Shown piece after piece: positions 1 through 9,573 of a stretch of DNA of 64,000 bases; position 1 is the first letter of the stretch; the number at the start of each line of letters is the position of its first letter. Under the pieces are notes generated by a model. It saw only the letters and a program-made list of their open reading frames with translations. It made no database searches and had not been told where the DNA came from. This stretch comes from Janthinobacterium sp. 17J80-10 (GTDB lineage: Bacteria > Pseudomonadota > Gammaproteobacteria > Burkholderiales > Burkholderiaceae_D), in the NCBI RefSeq assembly GCF_004114795.1, contig NZ_CP035311.1:744001-808000 (forward strand), in the 5' to 3' direction. A program made the translations under genes and the position numbers.

Positions 1-461
1 TGCAGCGCGATTCGTCCCAGATCGTCGACCTGGAAACGATACCGGAGCGCCTGCCGATCATGGTGGAGCCCGGGCGCATCGTCCTGGTGCGTCAGGTATT
101 CATTGAAAACCAGCCATCGCGCATCCAGCTGGTGGCTTACCAGCTCGAGAATGGCGTATTGTCGCGGCGCGAGTCGCAGGCCACGCGCGACCTCAAGGCG
201 CTGGACCGCCTGTGGTTGTCGGTCACCAGCGCGACGGGCGGGGCCGCGCACGTGGCGTTGCAATCCGGGGTGGCGGGCATGACCATCCGCACCTGGCTCA
301 ATGATGGCGCCGGCTGGCGTGTCCCCGGCGTGGATGTGGTGTCCAGCGGCGCCGGCAATTCCGCGACGACACTGGCGGTACCGACCGGCATCGAAGTGAC
401 CCTGCAGCTGAACGGCCGCCCCGGCGTCCTGACAAAGACCTTTCTGCTGGGGCCGGTATGA
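1..461 (+). CDS. gspJ: Type II secretion minor pseudopilin GspJ (5' end missing)
   Basis: The frame is open from base 3, with no start in the window, and ends at TGA 459-461, giving 152 C-terminal residues. The prepilin leader and hydrophobic helix must lie upstream. The visible part is a beta-rich, membrane-segment-free periplasmic domain, as expected for the C-terminal part of GspJ, a minor pseudopilin that sits at the tip of the T2SS pseudopilus with GspI and GspK. The call rests mainly on position: the stop overlaps the start of gspK by an ATGA junction, the usual I-J-K order. gspG, H and I are presumably just outside the window. Confident of family by context; the sequence itself is weakly conserved. 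Confidence 0.85.
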   Translation, partial: QRDSSQIVDLETIPERLPIMVEPGRIVLVRQVFIENQPSRIQLVAYQLENGVLSRRESQATRDLKALDRLWLSVTSATGGAAHVALQSGVAGMTIRTWLNDGAGWRVPGVDVVSSGAGNSATTLAVPTGIEVTLQLNGRPGVLTKTFLLGPV

Positions 462-1429
462 CGCGGCCATTTCCGCGATTGGGCCGGCAGCGCGGCGTGG
501 CGGTGGTCACAGCGCTGCTGTTGACCACGCTGGCGATCACCATCGTCGCCAGCCTGTTCTGGCAGCAGCAGGTACAGGTGCGTTCGATTGAAAACCAGCG
601 CCTGCAATTGCAAAAGCAGTGGATCTTGCGCGGCGCCCTGGACTGGTCGGCGCTGATCCTGCGCGCGGATGCGGCCACTTCCGGTGCCGACCACCTTGGC
701 GAACCATGGGCCGTGCCGCTGGCGGAGACCCGCCTGGACCAGTATGTGGAAAACGGCCAGGCCGACAGCGATGCGGGCGACGCCAAGCTGTCGGGCGGGA
801 TGATCGATGCGCAGTCGCGCTTCAACCTCAACAACCTGGCGACCGGCGGCCAGATCAATATCGCCGAGCTCGCGGTGTTTCGCAATCTGCTGTCGGAGTT
901 GCACATGAATCCGGCCCTGGCCCAGTCTGTCGCCGAAGCGGTGGCGGCCGGGCAGCCCAAGGCCGCTGCCCCGGGCGCGCCGGCGCAGCCCGCCAGTACC
1001 GACAATACGCGCCCACGTCCGACGAGAATCGAGTATGTCGATGATTTGCTGGTTATTCCCAGCGTTACGCCCGAGTTGCTGGCCAAGCTCAGGGACTTCG
1101 TGGTGATATTGCCGGGTACGACATTAATCAATGCCAATACCGCGCCAGTTGAAGTATTGGCGGCAAAACTGCAGACTATTGATACACTGTCATCCGCTGA
1201 TGCGACAACGCTGGTGGCCAGCAGAGACAAGGCGTTCCTGAGGGATAAGTGCGAAATCGGAACCCGGCTGGGTAAAACCAACATGACATGCGACGCCCTG
1301 GATATCCAGACCAGTTATTTTCTGGTGAATGGCAAGGTCAGCATGAACCGTGCGGGGCTGGAAGTGCAGGCATTGATGAAGCGCGAAGGCGCGGCAATGC
1401 CGAGAGTGATCTGGATCCGGGAAAACTAA
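458..1429 (+). CDS. gspK: Type II secretion minor pseudopilin GspK
   Basis: 323 residues. A basic leader (RLGRQRG) ends at Gly13, followed by a hydrophobic helix beginning VAVVTALLL, the class III prepilin signal cleaved and methylated by GspO. The fifth mature residue is Thr, not Glu; absence of Glu5 is characteristic of GspK, the pilus-capping pseudopilin. The large C-terminal domain (about 280 residues) matches GspK rather than the smaller GspH/I. It contains an Ala/Pro-rich insert near residues 168-185. Start ATG 458 overlaps the gspJ stop, suggesting translational coupling; gspL follows after 18 bases. Confidence 0.95.
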   Translation: MTRPFPRLGRQRGVAVVTALLLTTLAITIVASLFWQQQVQVRSIENQRLQLQKQWILRGALDWSALILRADAATSGADHLGEPWAVPLAETRLDQYVENGQADSDAGDAKLSGGMIDAQSRFNLNNLATGGQINIAELAVFRNLLSELHMNPALAQSVAEAVAAGQPKAAAPGAPAQPASTDNTRPRPTRIEYVDDLLVIPSVTPELLAKLRDFVVILPGTTLINANTAPVEVLAAKLQTIDTLSSADATTLVASRDKAFLRDKCEIGTRLGKTNMTCDALDIQTSYFLVNGKVSMNRAGLEVQALMKREGAAMPRVIWIREN

Positions 1430-1447
1430 AAAAACAGCGAGAATGCC

Positions 1448-2710
1448 TTGAGTACACTGTATATCCGATTTCCTTCGAAGGCCGCCATCGAGAACGCCTC
1501 CCCCGAGGCGGCGCCCGAATGCCATTTTGCGCTGGCCACTGACAGTGGTGCCGTCGAGCGTGAAGGCACTGCCGTGCTCGAGCAACTGGGCGAGGCGATC
1601 AGCGCGGCGCAGAAAGTCGTGGTGCTGCTGGCCGCCAGCGACGTCAACCTGTTGCAGGTGCAGGTGCCGCCATTATCCGCGTCCAGGCTCAAGGCAGCCT
1701 TGCCGAACCTGGTCGAGGAACAATTGATGACCGACCCGGCAGAATGCATCCTGGCTGCCGGGCCCGCCATGTCCGAAGGCTTGCGTACGATTGCCGTGGT
1801 CAATCGTACGTGGCTGGAAAATGCCGTGCAACGCGTCCTGGCGCTGGGTGCGCGCAGTGTTGCCGTGCTGCCGTTGCAGCTGTGCCTGCCTTACCAGCCC
1901 GACACCGTAGCGGCGACCTTTGCCGAGTCCGGCGCGAGCCTGGATGTCGATCTTGCCCTTCGTACAGGGGAGCAGGAAGGCATCGGCCTTGCGCTACTGC
2001 CGGCACAACCTGAGGCGGCAGCGCGCGAAGCGCTGCAAACCCTGTGCGCCCTGGTGCCGCACCAGCCCATTGCACTCTACGTGCAGCAAGCGCGCCTTCC
2101 AGCCTGGCAGGCGGCCGCCGAAGCACTGGGGCAAGAAGAGCGCATTGCGCTGTTTGCCGACAATTGGCCGCGCTGGATTGCCGGCGTGCGCGGTTTGCCC
2201 TTCAATCTGGCTGCCGGATTAGGCGGCGGCGGCGGCCCCAGCCTGAATTTGCGCGCGTGGCGCTGGCCGCTGGTCTTGGCGGGACTGCTGTTGCTGGTAA
2301 ATATCGGCGTCCTGAATTTCCAATGGCTGCGTTTGAAAGGCGAGGCCGGCGAGTTGCGCGCCGCCATGACGCAAACCTTCAAGTCGGTCTATCCGAAAGA
2401 ACCACTGACGGGCGATCCAGTGTTGCAAATGCGCCGCAACATCGATCTTGCCCGACAACGCGCCGGCCAGGCCGCACCCGACGATTTCCTGGTGCTTGCT
2501 TCGGCATTCGGTGAAGCCTGGCAGGGGGCCATGCAGGGCCGTACCGGCCCTGGTATCGCCACAGTTGAATATAACGAACGCACCCTGCAAGTCACCCTGA
2601 AGCCAGAAGGGGAGGCGCCGACTGCACAAATCCAGGCAGCCCTTGCAGCCCGCAACCTGTCCCTGACCCCGAAAACCGCCAATGTCTGGCAGATCCGGAG
2701 CAGTAAATGA
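1448..2710 (+). CDS. gspL: Type II secretion inner-membrane protein GspL
   Basis: 420 residues starting at TTG 1448 (MSTLYIRF, the usual GspL opening). The first ~265 residues form the cytoplasmic actin-like domain that recruits the ATPase GspE. A single membrane helix (WPLVLAGLLLLVNIGVLNF) lies at about residues 274-292, and a periplasmic ferredoxin-like domain follows. GspL links GspE to GspM and GspC in the inner-membrane platform. A TTG start with no strong Shine-Dalgarno suggests modest initiation. Its stop overlaps gspM by ATGA. Confidence 0.95.
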   Translation: MSTLYIRFPSKAAIENASPEAAPECHFALATDSGAVEREGTAVLEQLGEAISAAQKVVVLLAASDVNLLQVQVPPLSASRLKAALPNLVEEQLMTDPAECILAAGPAMSEGLRTIAVVNRTWLENAVQRVLALGARSVAVLPLQLCLPYQPDTVAATFAESGASLDVDLALRTGEQEGIGLALLPAQPEAAAREALQTLCALVPHQPIALYVQQARLPAWQAAAEALGQEERIALFADNWPRWIAGVRGLPFNLAAGLGGGGGPSLNLRAWRWPLVLAGLLLLVNIGVLNFQWLRLKGEAGELRAAMTQTFKSVYPKEPLTGDPVLQMRRNIDLARQRAGQAAPDDFLVLASAFGEAWQGAMQGRTGPGIATVEYNERTLQVTLKPEGEAPTAQIQAALAARNLSLTPKTANVWQIRSSK

Positions 2711-3225
2711 CTACCCCTTCCGCCATCGTCCGTTACCGCCAGGCCGCAACTGAATTCTGGGGCGCGCGCAATGAACGTGAACGTAAGCAACTATTGCTTG
2801 CCTCTATCGTCGTTGTGCTTGGCCTGACCTACATGTTGCTGCTGGAACCTGCCTACCTCGGCGGCAAGCAGTTGCAAAAGAATTTGCCCACCTTGCGCCA
2901 GCAAGCCGCTGAAGTACAAGCCATGTCGCTGCAAGCGTCCTCGCTGGCGCGTGAAACGCCGCCGCCGCCGCCGCCCATGAGCCGAGAAAGCATTGAGGCT
3001 GCCATGACGCGGGCGGGGCTGAAGCCACAAAATGTCGCGATGGCCGGCACGGACCTTGCCAAAGTTCAGCTTTCCTCCGTATCCTTTGCCGGTATGATTG
3101 CGTGGCTCGACGACATGCAAAAATCCGCCAGGGTCACCGTGGCCGATGCCAATATTACGGCGCAGGGACAGTCCCCCGATACTGTTAATGCAAGTCTGAC
3201 CTTGCGTCAACAAAAGAGCGAATAA
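2707..3225 (+). CDS. gspM: Type II secretion inner-membrane protein GspM
   Basis: 172 residues: a short charged cytoplasmic N-terminus, one membrane helix at about residues 29-47 (LLLASIVVVLGLTYMLLL), then a periplasmic domain. GspM stabilises GspL and forms the periplasmic part of the assembly platform. A run of six prolines lies near residues 81-86, between the predicted coil and the small C-terminal domain. ATG 2707 overlaps the gspL stop; gspN follows after 2 bases. Length is typical for GspM. Confidence 0.93.
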   Translation: MTTPSAIVRYRQAATEFWGARNERERKQLLLASIVVVLGLTYMLLLEPAYLGGKQLQKNLPTLRQQAAEVQAMSLQASSLARETPPPPPPMSRESIEAAMTRAGLKPQNVAMAGTDLAKVQLSSVSFAGMIAWLDDMQKSARVTVADANITAQGQSPDTVNASLTLRQQKSE

Positions 3226-3227
3226 GG

Positions 3228-4034
3228 GTGAATAAAAGGGTGAGTAAAAGCAAAGGCAGGGCCAGTCGCCTCATGCTATGGTTACTGGCAGGCATTGCCA
3301 CTGCAGCATTGACCGTGCTGGTATTCCTGCCTGCAAGCTGGATGGGTGCCTTGCTGGAAAAGCAGACCGGCGGTCGCTTCACGTTGGGCGATGCCCAGGG
3401 TTCACTGTGGCGCGGCTCGGCCTTTCTGGGTGCTGCGCCCAGTGGGAATGATCCGGTGACGCCGCTGTTGCCGGGACGTTTCAACTGGCGTTTGTCGCCG
3501 CTGGTGTTGGTGGGTAAGACGTCGCTGATTGTGGAAAATGCCGGCGTATTGTCGCAGCCGCTGGCTGTCGAGGGCAGCTGGCGCAGTTGGCGCGTGGGCA
3601 GCGCGGCGCTGGATTTGCCGGCCGAGCGCCTGGCCAGCCTGGGAGCGCCATTGAACACGATCCAGCCAGCAGGAAAAATGCGGCTGTCGTGGTCGCAGCT
3701 GCAACTGGTTCGCGAAGGGCAGGGGGCCGCCCTGCAAGGCACGATGACGCTGGAGATGCAGGACATGTCTTCGCGGCTGTCGCCTGTCAAGCCGCTGGGC
3801 GCGTATGTGCTGGCGTTTGACTGGCAGGGACAACAGGCGCAGATGACATTGAAGACGACAAAAGGACCGATGCTGCTGTCCGGGGCAGGCATGCTGACCA
3901 ACGGCAGGCTGCGGTTCTCAGGGAAAGCGGAAGCTGAGGCAGGACAGGAAGAACGGCTGGGCAACCTGCTGAACCTCCTGGGGCAGCGCCGCAGGGAAGG
4001 TAATAAAAACGTGATCGCGCTAGAGTTCAAATAA
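3228..4034 (+). CDS. gspN: Type II secretion protein GspN
   Basis: 268 residues from GTG 3228. A basic N-terminus (KRVSKSKGRASR) precedes one membrane helix at about residues 17-37; the rest is a periplasmic, beta-strand-rich GspN domain with the typical N-terminal segment GGRFTLGDAQGSLWRG. GspN is an accessory, not universally required component found in many Burkholderiales and Klebsiella systems. Its TAA stop shares a base with the gspD start (TAATG). A very long minus-strand open frame runs opposite gspN and gspD but is a codon-bias artefact. Confidence 0.92.
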   Translation: MNKRVSKSKGRASRLMLWLLAGIATAALTVLVFLPASWMGALLEKQTGGRFTLGDAQGSLWRGSAFLGAAPSGNDPVTPLLPGRFNWRLSPLVLVGKTSLIVENAGVLSQPLAVEGSWRSWRVGSAALDLPAERLASLGAPLNTIQPAGKMRLSWSQLQLVREGQGAALQGTMTLEMQDMSSRLSPVKPLGAYVLAFDWQGQQAQMTLKTTKGPMLLSGAGMLTNGRLRFSGKAEAEAGQEERLGNLLNLLGQRRREGNKNVIALEFK

Positions 4035-6214
4035 TGAAAACCAAACCAAGCAAGAAATTCGAGACCGGCCGCCAATGGTGCCGCACCGGCATGGCCGCTG
4101 CCCTGATGTGCGCGCTGGCGCTTCCGCCGGCCTACGCGCAGGAACCTGCCAAGGGAGAGGCGGTCCTCAATTTCGTCGGCGCCGACATCGAGTCGGTGGT
4201 CAAGGCGGTGGGCCATTATACCAACATGACCTTCCTGATCGACCCGCGTGTCAAGGGCACGGTCAGCCTGATTTCCGAACGGCCCGTGTCGAAGTCGGAG
4301 GCGTTCAGCCTGCTGTCCTCGGCGCTGCGCCTGCAGGGCTATACGGTGGTCATCGGCGACGGTTTCGCCAAGGTGGTGCCGGAAGCCGATGCCAAGCTGC
4401 AGGCGGGCCCGATCCAGGCCGGTGCAGGCGCGCGCGCGCGCGGCGACCAGATCGCCACCCAGATCTTCCGCCTCAATTACGAATCCGCCGCCAACCTCGT
4501 GACGGTGCTGCGACCGCTGATTTCGCCCAACAACACCATCAACGCCAACCCCGGCACCAATTCGCTGGTGATCACCGATTACGCCGATAACCTGAAGCGC
4601 ATCGGCAAGATCATCGCCGCGCTCGACAGCCCGGCTTCCGGCGACATGGACGTGATCCCGGTGCGCCATGCGATCGCCACCGATATCGCTACCATGGTCA
4701 ACCGACTGATGGAGCCGGCGCCCGGCACGGGTGTCGGCGACCGCGTCAGCCTGCTGGCCGATTCGCGCACCAATGCCGTGATCGTACGCGCACCGTCGTC
4801 TGCCCGCGCCAACCTGGCCAAGTCGCTGATCGCCAAGCTCGACCAGCCCACTGCCAACCCGGGCAATGTGCACGTGGTGTACCTGAAGAATGCCGAAGCC
4901 ACCAAGCTGGCGCAAACGCTGCGCGCGGTGGTGTCGTCCGACACCTCGGCGCCGGCCAGCCAGCAGGGTTCGGGACTGTCGCAGCAACCCGCGCCGGGAC
5001 AGCAGGGCGCCGCTTCCGGCGCCGGCCTGCAGTCCGGCCAGCTGGGCAGCGGTGCGCAGCAGGCCGGCCAGTCTGGCGGTGGCAGTGGCGCCGGCTTCAT
5101 CCAGGCCGACGCGTCCACCAATACCCTGATCATCACCGCCAGCGAAGCGGTTTATCGCAACCTGCGTGCGGTCATCGACAAGCTCGATGCGCGCCGCGCG
5201 CAAGTCTATGTCGAGTCGCTGATCGTCGAAGTGAGCGCCAAGCGCGCAGCCGAATTCGGCGTGCAGTGGGCGGGACTTACCGGTGACGCCGGAAGCCGTT
5301 ACCGCGTCGGCACGCTGACCGGGTTCCAGACCGGTGGCAACAACCTGATCAACCAGGCGGTTGCCACCAGCGCGACCCGCACGCCACCCGGCAACGGCTT
5401 GAACCTCGGCATATTCCGCCAGGTGGCCGGCGATATTACTCTGGGGGCGATCGCCCGCGCGCTGGAAACCGATGACAATGCCAATATCCTGTCGATGCCG
5501 AACCTGATTACGCTCGACAATGAAGAAGCGCGCATCATCGTCGGCCAGAACGTGCCGTTCGTGACCGGCCAGTACACCACGACGGCTTCGGCCGGGGCGA
5601 CCACCAACCCGTTCCAGACCATCGAACGCAAGGACGTCGGCCTGTCGCTGCGCGTCAAGCCGCAGATTTCCGAAGGCGGCACGGTCAAGATGGCGATTTA
5701 CCAGGAAACCTCGAACGTGCTGCCGACCAGTAACGCCTCCGACATTATCACCAACAAGCGCTCGATCGAAACCAATGTGCTGGTCGATGACGGTGAAATC
5801 ATCGTGCTGGGCGGTCTCATTGAAGACAATTCCTCGGATAATGAGGAAAAGGTGCCAGGCCTGGGCGATATTCCGGTGCTCGGCAATTTGTTCAAGTACC
5901 AGAAGCGCGGCCGCACCAAGACCAACCTGATGGTGTTCCTGCGGCCGACCATCATCCGCAGTTCGACGCAGAATGCCGATGTCGCGGCAGACCGCTATGG
6001 CTACATCCGCAATACCCAAGTCGCCGCGCAGCCGGAGCCGGCGTTGATGCTGCCGAATATGCCTGGATCGATTTTGCCGCCGCTGATTAACGGGCGCCCG
6101 GAACAGGGCCTGGGCGGCGCGATGCTGCAGCGTTCGCCGCAAGCTCCGCAGCCGCAGGATGCCCAGCCGCAAGCCGTGCCGGCGCCTGGTGCGGTACCTG
6201 CGCTGCCGCGGTAA
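4034..6214 (+). CDS. gspD: Type II secretion outer-membrane secretin GspD
   Basis: 726 residues. A Sec signal peptide probably ends AYA at residue 35. The N0 domain (VLNFVGADIESVVKAVG) starts near residue 44, followed by N1-N3 repeats to about residue 370 with a Gly/Gln/Ser-rich linker within N3 near residues 303-355. The secretin beta-barrel domain carries the hallmark segment VPGLGDIPVLGNLF near residue 612. The protein forms the 15-mer gate through which folded exoproteins leave. A Pro/Gln-rich C-terminal tail (residues ~685-726) may be the pilotin-binding region; no pilotin gene is seen here. Confidence 0.97.
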   Translation: MKTKPSKKFETGRQWCRTGMAAALMCALALPPAYAQEPAKGEAVLNFVGADIESVVKAVGHYTNMTFLIDPRVKGTVSLISERPVSKSEAFSLLSSALRLQGYTVVIGDGFAKVVPEADAKLQAGPIQAGAGARARGDQIATQIFRLNYESAANLVTVLRPLISPNNTINANPGTNSLVITDYADNLKRIGKIIAALDSPASGDMDVIPVRHAIATDIATMVNRLMEPAPGTGVGDRVSLLADSRTNAVIVRAPSSARANLAKSLIAKLDQPTANPGNVHVVYLKNAEATKLAQTLRAVVSSDTSAPASQQGSGLSQQPAPGQQGAASGAGLQSGQLGSGAQQAGQSGGGSGAGFIQADASTNTLIITASEAVYRNLRAVIDKLDARRAQVYVESLIVEVSAKRAAEFGVQWAGLTGDAGSRYRVGTLTGFQTGGNNLINQAVATSATRTPPGNGLNLGIFRQVAGDITLGAIARALETDDNANILSMPNLITLDNEEARIIVGQNVPFVTGQYTTTASAGATTNPFQTIERKDVGLSLRVKPQISEGGTVKMAIYQETSNVLPTSNASDIITNKRSIETNVLVDDGEIIVLGGLIEDNSSDNEEKVPGLGDIPVLGNLFKYQKRGRTKTNLMVFLRPTIIRSSTQNADVAADRYGYIRNTQVAAQPEPALMLPNMPGSILPPLINGRPEQGLGGAMLQRSPQAPQPQDAQPQAVPAPGAVPALPR

Positions 6215-6230
6215 GTCATCGGAAACAGTC

Positions 6231-7670
6231 ATGGAAAACGCAACAATCGAAGCCCGCCTGCTGCCTTACGCGTACGCGCGCGACTTTGCGCTGCTGGCGC
6301 GGCGCGCCGGCGCCGATGGCGCACCGGTCGAGGTCTGGGTTTCCGAAGCCACCCAGCCCGCGGCCATTGCCGAGGTCAGCCGCCGCTTCGGCCGCATCCG
6401 CCTGAAGTCGATGTCGCCCGAGGAACTCGAAGCAGCCATCGCACAGGCCTATGCAGGTTCTGGCGGCGACGCCGCCCAGGTGATCGATGAATACGAGTCC
6501 GACCTCGATCTCGCCAAGCTGATGCGCGACATGCCGGCCATCGAGGATCTGCTGGAATCCGCCGACGACGCCCCGGTGATCCGCATGATCAACGCACTGC
6601 TGACGCAGGCGCTGCGCGAAGGCGCGTCCGATATCCATATCGAGCCGTTCGAACAGGTCTCGGTGGTGCGCTTTCGCATTGACGGCTCGCTGCGCGATGT
6701 GGTGCGGCCCAAGAAGGCAATCCATGCCTCGCTGATTTCGCGTATCAAGATCATGGCGCAGCTCGACATCGCCGAAAAGCGCCTGCCGCAGGACGGCCGC
6801 ATCACCCTGCGCATCGGCGGCAAGCCGGTTGACGTGCGCGTCTCGACCCTGCCCACCGGCCACGGCGAGCGCGCCGTGCTGCGTTTGCTGGACAAGGAAG
6901 CCGGCCACCTCGACCTGAAAAATCTCGGCATGAGCGCGGATGTATTGCCGCAGTTCGACCGCCTGATTTCACAGCCGCACGGCATCGTTCTGGTGACCGG
7001 TCCGACCGGTTCCGGCAAGACCACTACCCTGTATGCGGCGCTGTCGCGCCTGAACGCCTCCACCACCAACATCCTGACGGTGGAAGACCCGATCGAATAC
7101 GAGCTGGCCGGCGTCGGCCAGACCCAGGTCAACCCGAAGATCGACATGACCTTCGCCAAGGCCCTGCGCGCCATCCTGCGCCAGGATCCTGACGTCATCA
7201 TGATCGGCGAAATCCGCGACCTGGAAACCGCACAGATCGCCGTGCAGGCCTCGCTCACCGGTCACCTCGTGCTGGCGACGCTGCACACCAACGATTCTGC
7301 CGCCGCCGTCACGCGCTTGCTGGACATGGGCATCGAGCCGTTTCTGCTGTCCTCCTCGCTGCTCGGGGTGGTGGCGCAGCGCCTGGTCAGGAAGCTGTGC
7401 CCGCATTGCCGCCGCCACGACGGCAATATCTGGCATGCCGTCGGCTGCGACCAGTGTGGCCAGACCGGTTACCAGGGGCGCGTCGGCGTCTACGAGCTCT
7501 TGCAGACCAACGACGAAATAGCCGCGCAAATCCATAACCAGGCATCCGAAGCCGAGATCCGCATCGCCGCGCAGAAGAACGGCATGCGCACCATGCGCGA
7601 GGATGGCGAGCGCTGGCTGGCCGAGGGCCTTACCACCGAGGCTGAACTCTTGCGTGTTACCAAAGAATAG
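6231..7670 (+). CDS. gspE: Type II secretion assembly ATPase GspE
   Basis: 479 residues with start chosen at ATG 6231 (MENATIEA), 16 bases after gspD; an upstream in-frame ATG at 6159 lies inside gspD and is unlikely. Walker A GPTGSGKT sits near residues 257-264, the Asp box and Walker B (DPDVIMIGEIRD) near 320-335, and a CxxC...CxxC zinc knuckle near residues 390-412, typical of GspE. The enzyme is a cytoplasmic hexamer that powers pseudopilus assembly via GspL and GspF. Confidence 0.97.
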   Translation: MENATIEARLLPYAYARDFALLARRAGADGAPVEVWVSEATQPAAIAEVSRRFGRIRLKSMSPEELEAAIAQAYAGSGGDAAQVIDEYESDLDLAKLMRDMPAIEDLLESADDAPVIRMINALLTQALREGASDIHIEPFEQVSVVRFRIDGSLRDVVRPKKAIHASLISRIKIMAQLDIAEKRLPQDGRITLRIGGKPVDVRVSTLPTGHGERAVLRLLDKEAGHLDLKNLGMSADVLPQFDRLISQPHGIVLVTGPTGSGKTTTLYAALSRLNASTTNILTVEDPIEYELAGVGQTQVNPKIDMTFAKALRAILRQDPDVIMIGEIRDLETAQIAVQASLTGHLVLATLHTNDSAAAVTRLLDMGIEPFLLSSSLLGVVAQRLVRKLCPHCRRHDGNIWHAVGCDQCGQTGYQGRVGVYELLQTNDEIAAQIHNQASEAEIRIAAQKNGMRTMREDGERWLAEGLTTEAELLRVTKE

Positions 7671-7678
7671 GTTGCGTC

Positions 7679-8899
7679 TTGCCAGCATTCCGCTATGAAG
7701 CCGTCGATCCCGGCGGCAGTACCAAAAAAGGCGTCGTCAACGCCGACAGCGCGCGCGTCGCGCGCGCCGACTTGCGCGCCCAGGGACTTTTGCCGATCAA
7801 GGTCGAGGCGATTGCCGCCCAGCTCGATGCCGCCGGTAAGACCAAGCCGCGCGCCTTCGGCGACAAGCTCTCGACGGTCGAGATCGCCCTCTTTACGCGC
7901 CAGCTGGCCAGCCTCCTGGAAGCCGGCCTGCCGCTGGAACAAGCCTTCACGGCATTGCTCGAACAGGCCGAGCGTACCTATGTGCGCGACCTGATCGCCT
8001 CGATCCGTTCCGAGGTGATGGCCGGCGCTTCGCTGTCGGATGCGCTGTCCCAGCATCCGCGCGACTTTGCCGATATCTACCGCGCCCTAGTCGCCTCGGG
8101 CGAGCAGATCGGCCAGCTCGCGCGCGTCCTGTCACGCCTGGCGGATTACATCGAGCGGCGCAATTCCCTTGTGCAAAAGGTCAAGCTGGCATTCACTTAT
8201 CCCGCCATCGTCACCGTGGTGGCATTCGCCATCGTGATCTTCCTCTTGACCTACGTCGTGCCGCAGATCGTCTCGGTGTTTGCCAATACCAAGCAGAAGC
8301 TGCCGTTCCTGACGGTGGTGATGCTGGCGATTTCGGATTTCGTGCGCAATTACGGCTGGATCGTCGCGGTGGTCGTGGTTGGCGCCCTGCTGATATGGCG
8401 CAACATGCTGAAAAATCCCGCCATCAAGCTGCGCTGGCATACCTGGCTGCTGGATGCGCCGCTGTATGGCAAGTTCGAGCGCAGTCTGAATACGGCGCGT
8501 TTTGCCAGCACCCTGGCCATTACGACCGGTTCAGGCGTGCCCATCCTGCGCGCCCTGCAGACCAGCCGCGACACGCTCTCCAACGTCGCCATGCGCGAGC
8601 AGGTCGAAGACGCCACCAACAGCGTGCGCGAGGGTGTGGGCCTGGCCCGGGCGCTGTCGGCGCACCAGCATTTTCCGCCGATGCTGATCCACATGATCCG
8701 CGCCGGCGAAGTCACCGGCGAGCTGCCGGCCATGCTCGAGCGCGCGTCCAACGCCCAGGAGCAGGACCTGGAGCGGCGCGCCCTGACGATTGCCGGCCTG
8801 CTGGAGCCTGCGCTGATCCTGGCCATGGGCGTGGTGGTATTGCTGATTGTGCTGGCGGTGCTGATGCCTATCATCGAGATCAACCAGCTGGTGCGCTAG
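7679..8899 (+). CDS. gspF: Type II secretion inner-membrane platform protein GspF
   Basis: 406 residues from TTG 7679 (MPAFRYEAVDPGG, the family's standard opening). Two T2SSF domains (about residues 70-195 and 275-395) alternate with three membrane helices: two in the middle (about 170-195 and 222-240) and one at the C-terminus (ILAMGVVVLLIVLAVLMPI). GspF is the polytopic hub between GspE and the pseudopilins. It starts 8 bases after gspE. TTG initiation, like gspL, suggests stoichiometric tuning within the operon. Confidence 0.96.
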   Translation: MPAFRYEAVDPGGSTKKGVVNADSARVARADLRAQGLLPIKVEAIAAQLDAAGKTKPRAFGDKLSTVEIALFTRQLASLLEAGLPLEQAFTALLEQAERTYVRDLIASIRSEVMAGASLSDALSQHPRDFADIYRALVASGEQIGQLARVLSRLADYIERRNSLVQKVKLAFTYPAIVTVVAFAIVIFLLTYVVPQIVSVFANTKQKLPFLTVVMLAISDFVRNYGWIVAVVVVGALLIWRNMLKNPAIKLRWHTWLLDAPLYGKFERSLNTARFASTLAITTGSGVPILRALQTSRDTLSNVAMREQVEDATNSVREGVGLARALSAHQHFPPMLIHMIRAGEVTGELPAMLERASNAQEQDLERRALTIAGLLEPALILAMGVVVLLIVLAVLMPIIEINQLVR

Positions 8900-8929
8900 G
8901 GTGCATTAATGATTAATCAAGGGACTTCA

Positions 8930-9562
8930 ATGAAGCAGTTGCCTCTCGTCGCCAGTTTCATCCTGTTCATCGCGCTGTGCGCTTCGCTCGCCTATTGGGG
9001 GTTGCAACTGTTCAGGCCAGCCACGCGTGAAGTCGCGCAACCGCCACAGCAGGCCCAGGCCGAAGTGCGCATCGATGCAGCTGCCTCGTTGTTTGGTGGC
9101 CGGCCTGCCGCCGTGGCAGTGGCCAGTAATTACGAACTGAAGGGGGTGGTGATGTCGGGTACGGCAGGCGAGAGTGCCGCCATCCTGTCGGCCGACGGCA
9201 AGCCCGCGGCTGCTGTGCCGGTTGGCAAGGAAGTCATGTCTGGCGTCACCGTCAAGGAAGTGCATCCCCTGTATGTCCTGCTTTCCGAACATGGCCTGAT
9301 CAAGCGGGTCGAGTTGCCGGAAAGTGCCAGGGGCCAGTCGAACATGCTGGTGACGGCGCCCATGCCCACCAGTCCGGTGCCGGCGCCGGTGGCGCCGCCA
9401 CCCTCCACTGCGCCGGGCGGCAACGTCATGGCGCCGGGGCCAATCACTGGCTCGACGTCGGTGCTCAAACCCCTTCCCGGTTACCCCAGTGCGCCGCCAA
9501 CCATGCAGTCGGCGCCGGGCGCCGACAATGGCGTCGTCAATATCCCGGCGCCGAACCGCTAG
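8930..9562 (+). CDS. gspC: Type II secretion protein GspC (short form)
   Basis: 210 residues from ATG 8930, preferred over the ATG at 8909 because AAGGGA lies 6 bases before it. One N-terminal membrane helix (LPLVASFILFIALCASLAYWGL) is followed by the homology-region domain (YELKGVVMSGTAGESAAIL ... VTVKEVHPLYVLLSEHG, ~residues 65-125) that docks onto the secretin N0 domain. The remainder is Pro/Ala/Ser-rich with no PDZ domain, a form known in many non-enteric systems. It is the last gene, whereas gspC is often first. Confidence 0.88.
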   Translation: MKQLPLVASFILFIALCASLAYWGLQLFRPATREVAQPPQQAQAEVRIDAAASLFGGRPAAVAVASNYELKGVVMSGTAGESAAILSADGKPAAAVPVGKEVMSGVTVKEVHPLYVLLSEHGLIKRVELPESARGQSNMLVTAPMPTSPVPAPVAPPPSTAPGGNVMAPGPITGSTSVLKPLPGYPSAPPTMQSAPGADNGVVNIPAPNR

Positions 9563-9573
9563 CGTGCCCGCCT

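Noticed and set aside
2950-2990. CCG triplet run as an unstable repeat
   Set aside because: It encodes the six-proline stretch of GspM and is short.
3185-6232. 1015-codon open frame on the minus strand opposite gspN and gspD
   Set aside because: Product is Arg/His/Gly-rich low-complexity text with no domain, and it lies fully antisense to two clear T2SS genes; GC-rich codon bias explains it.
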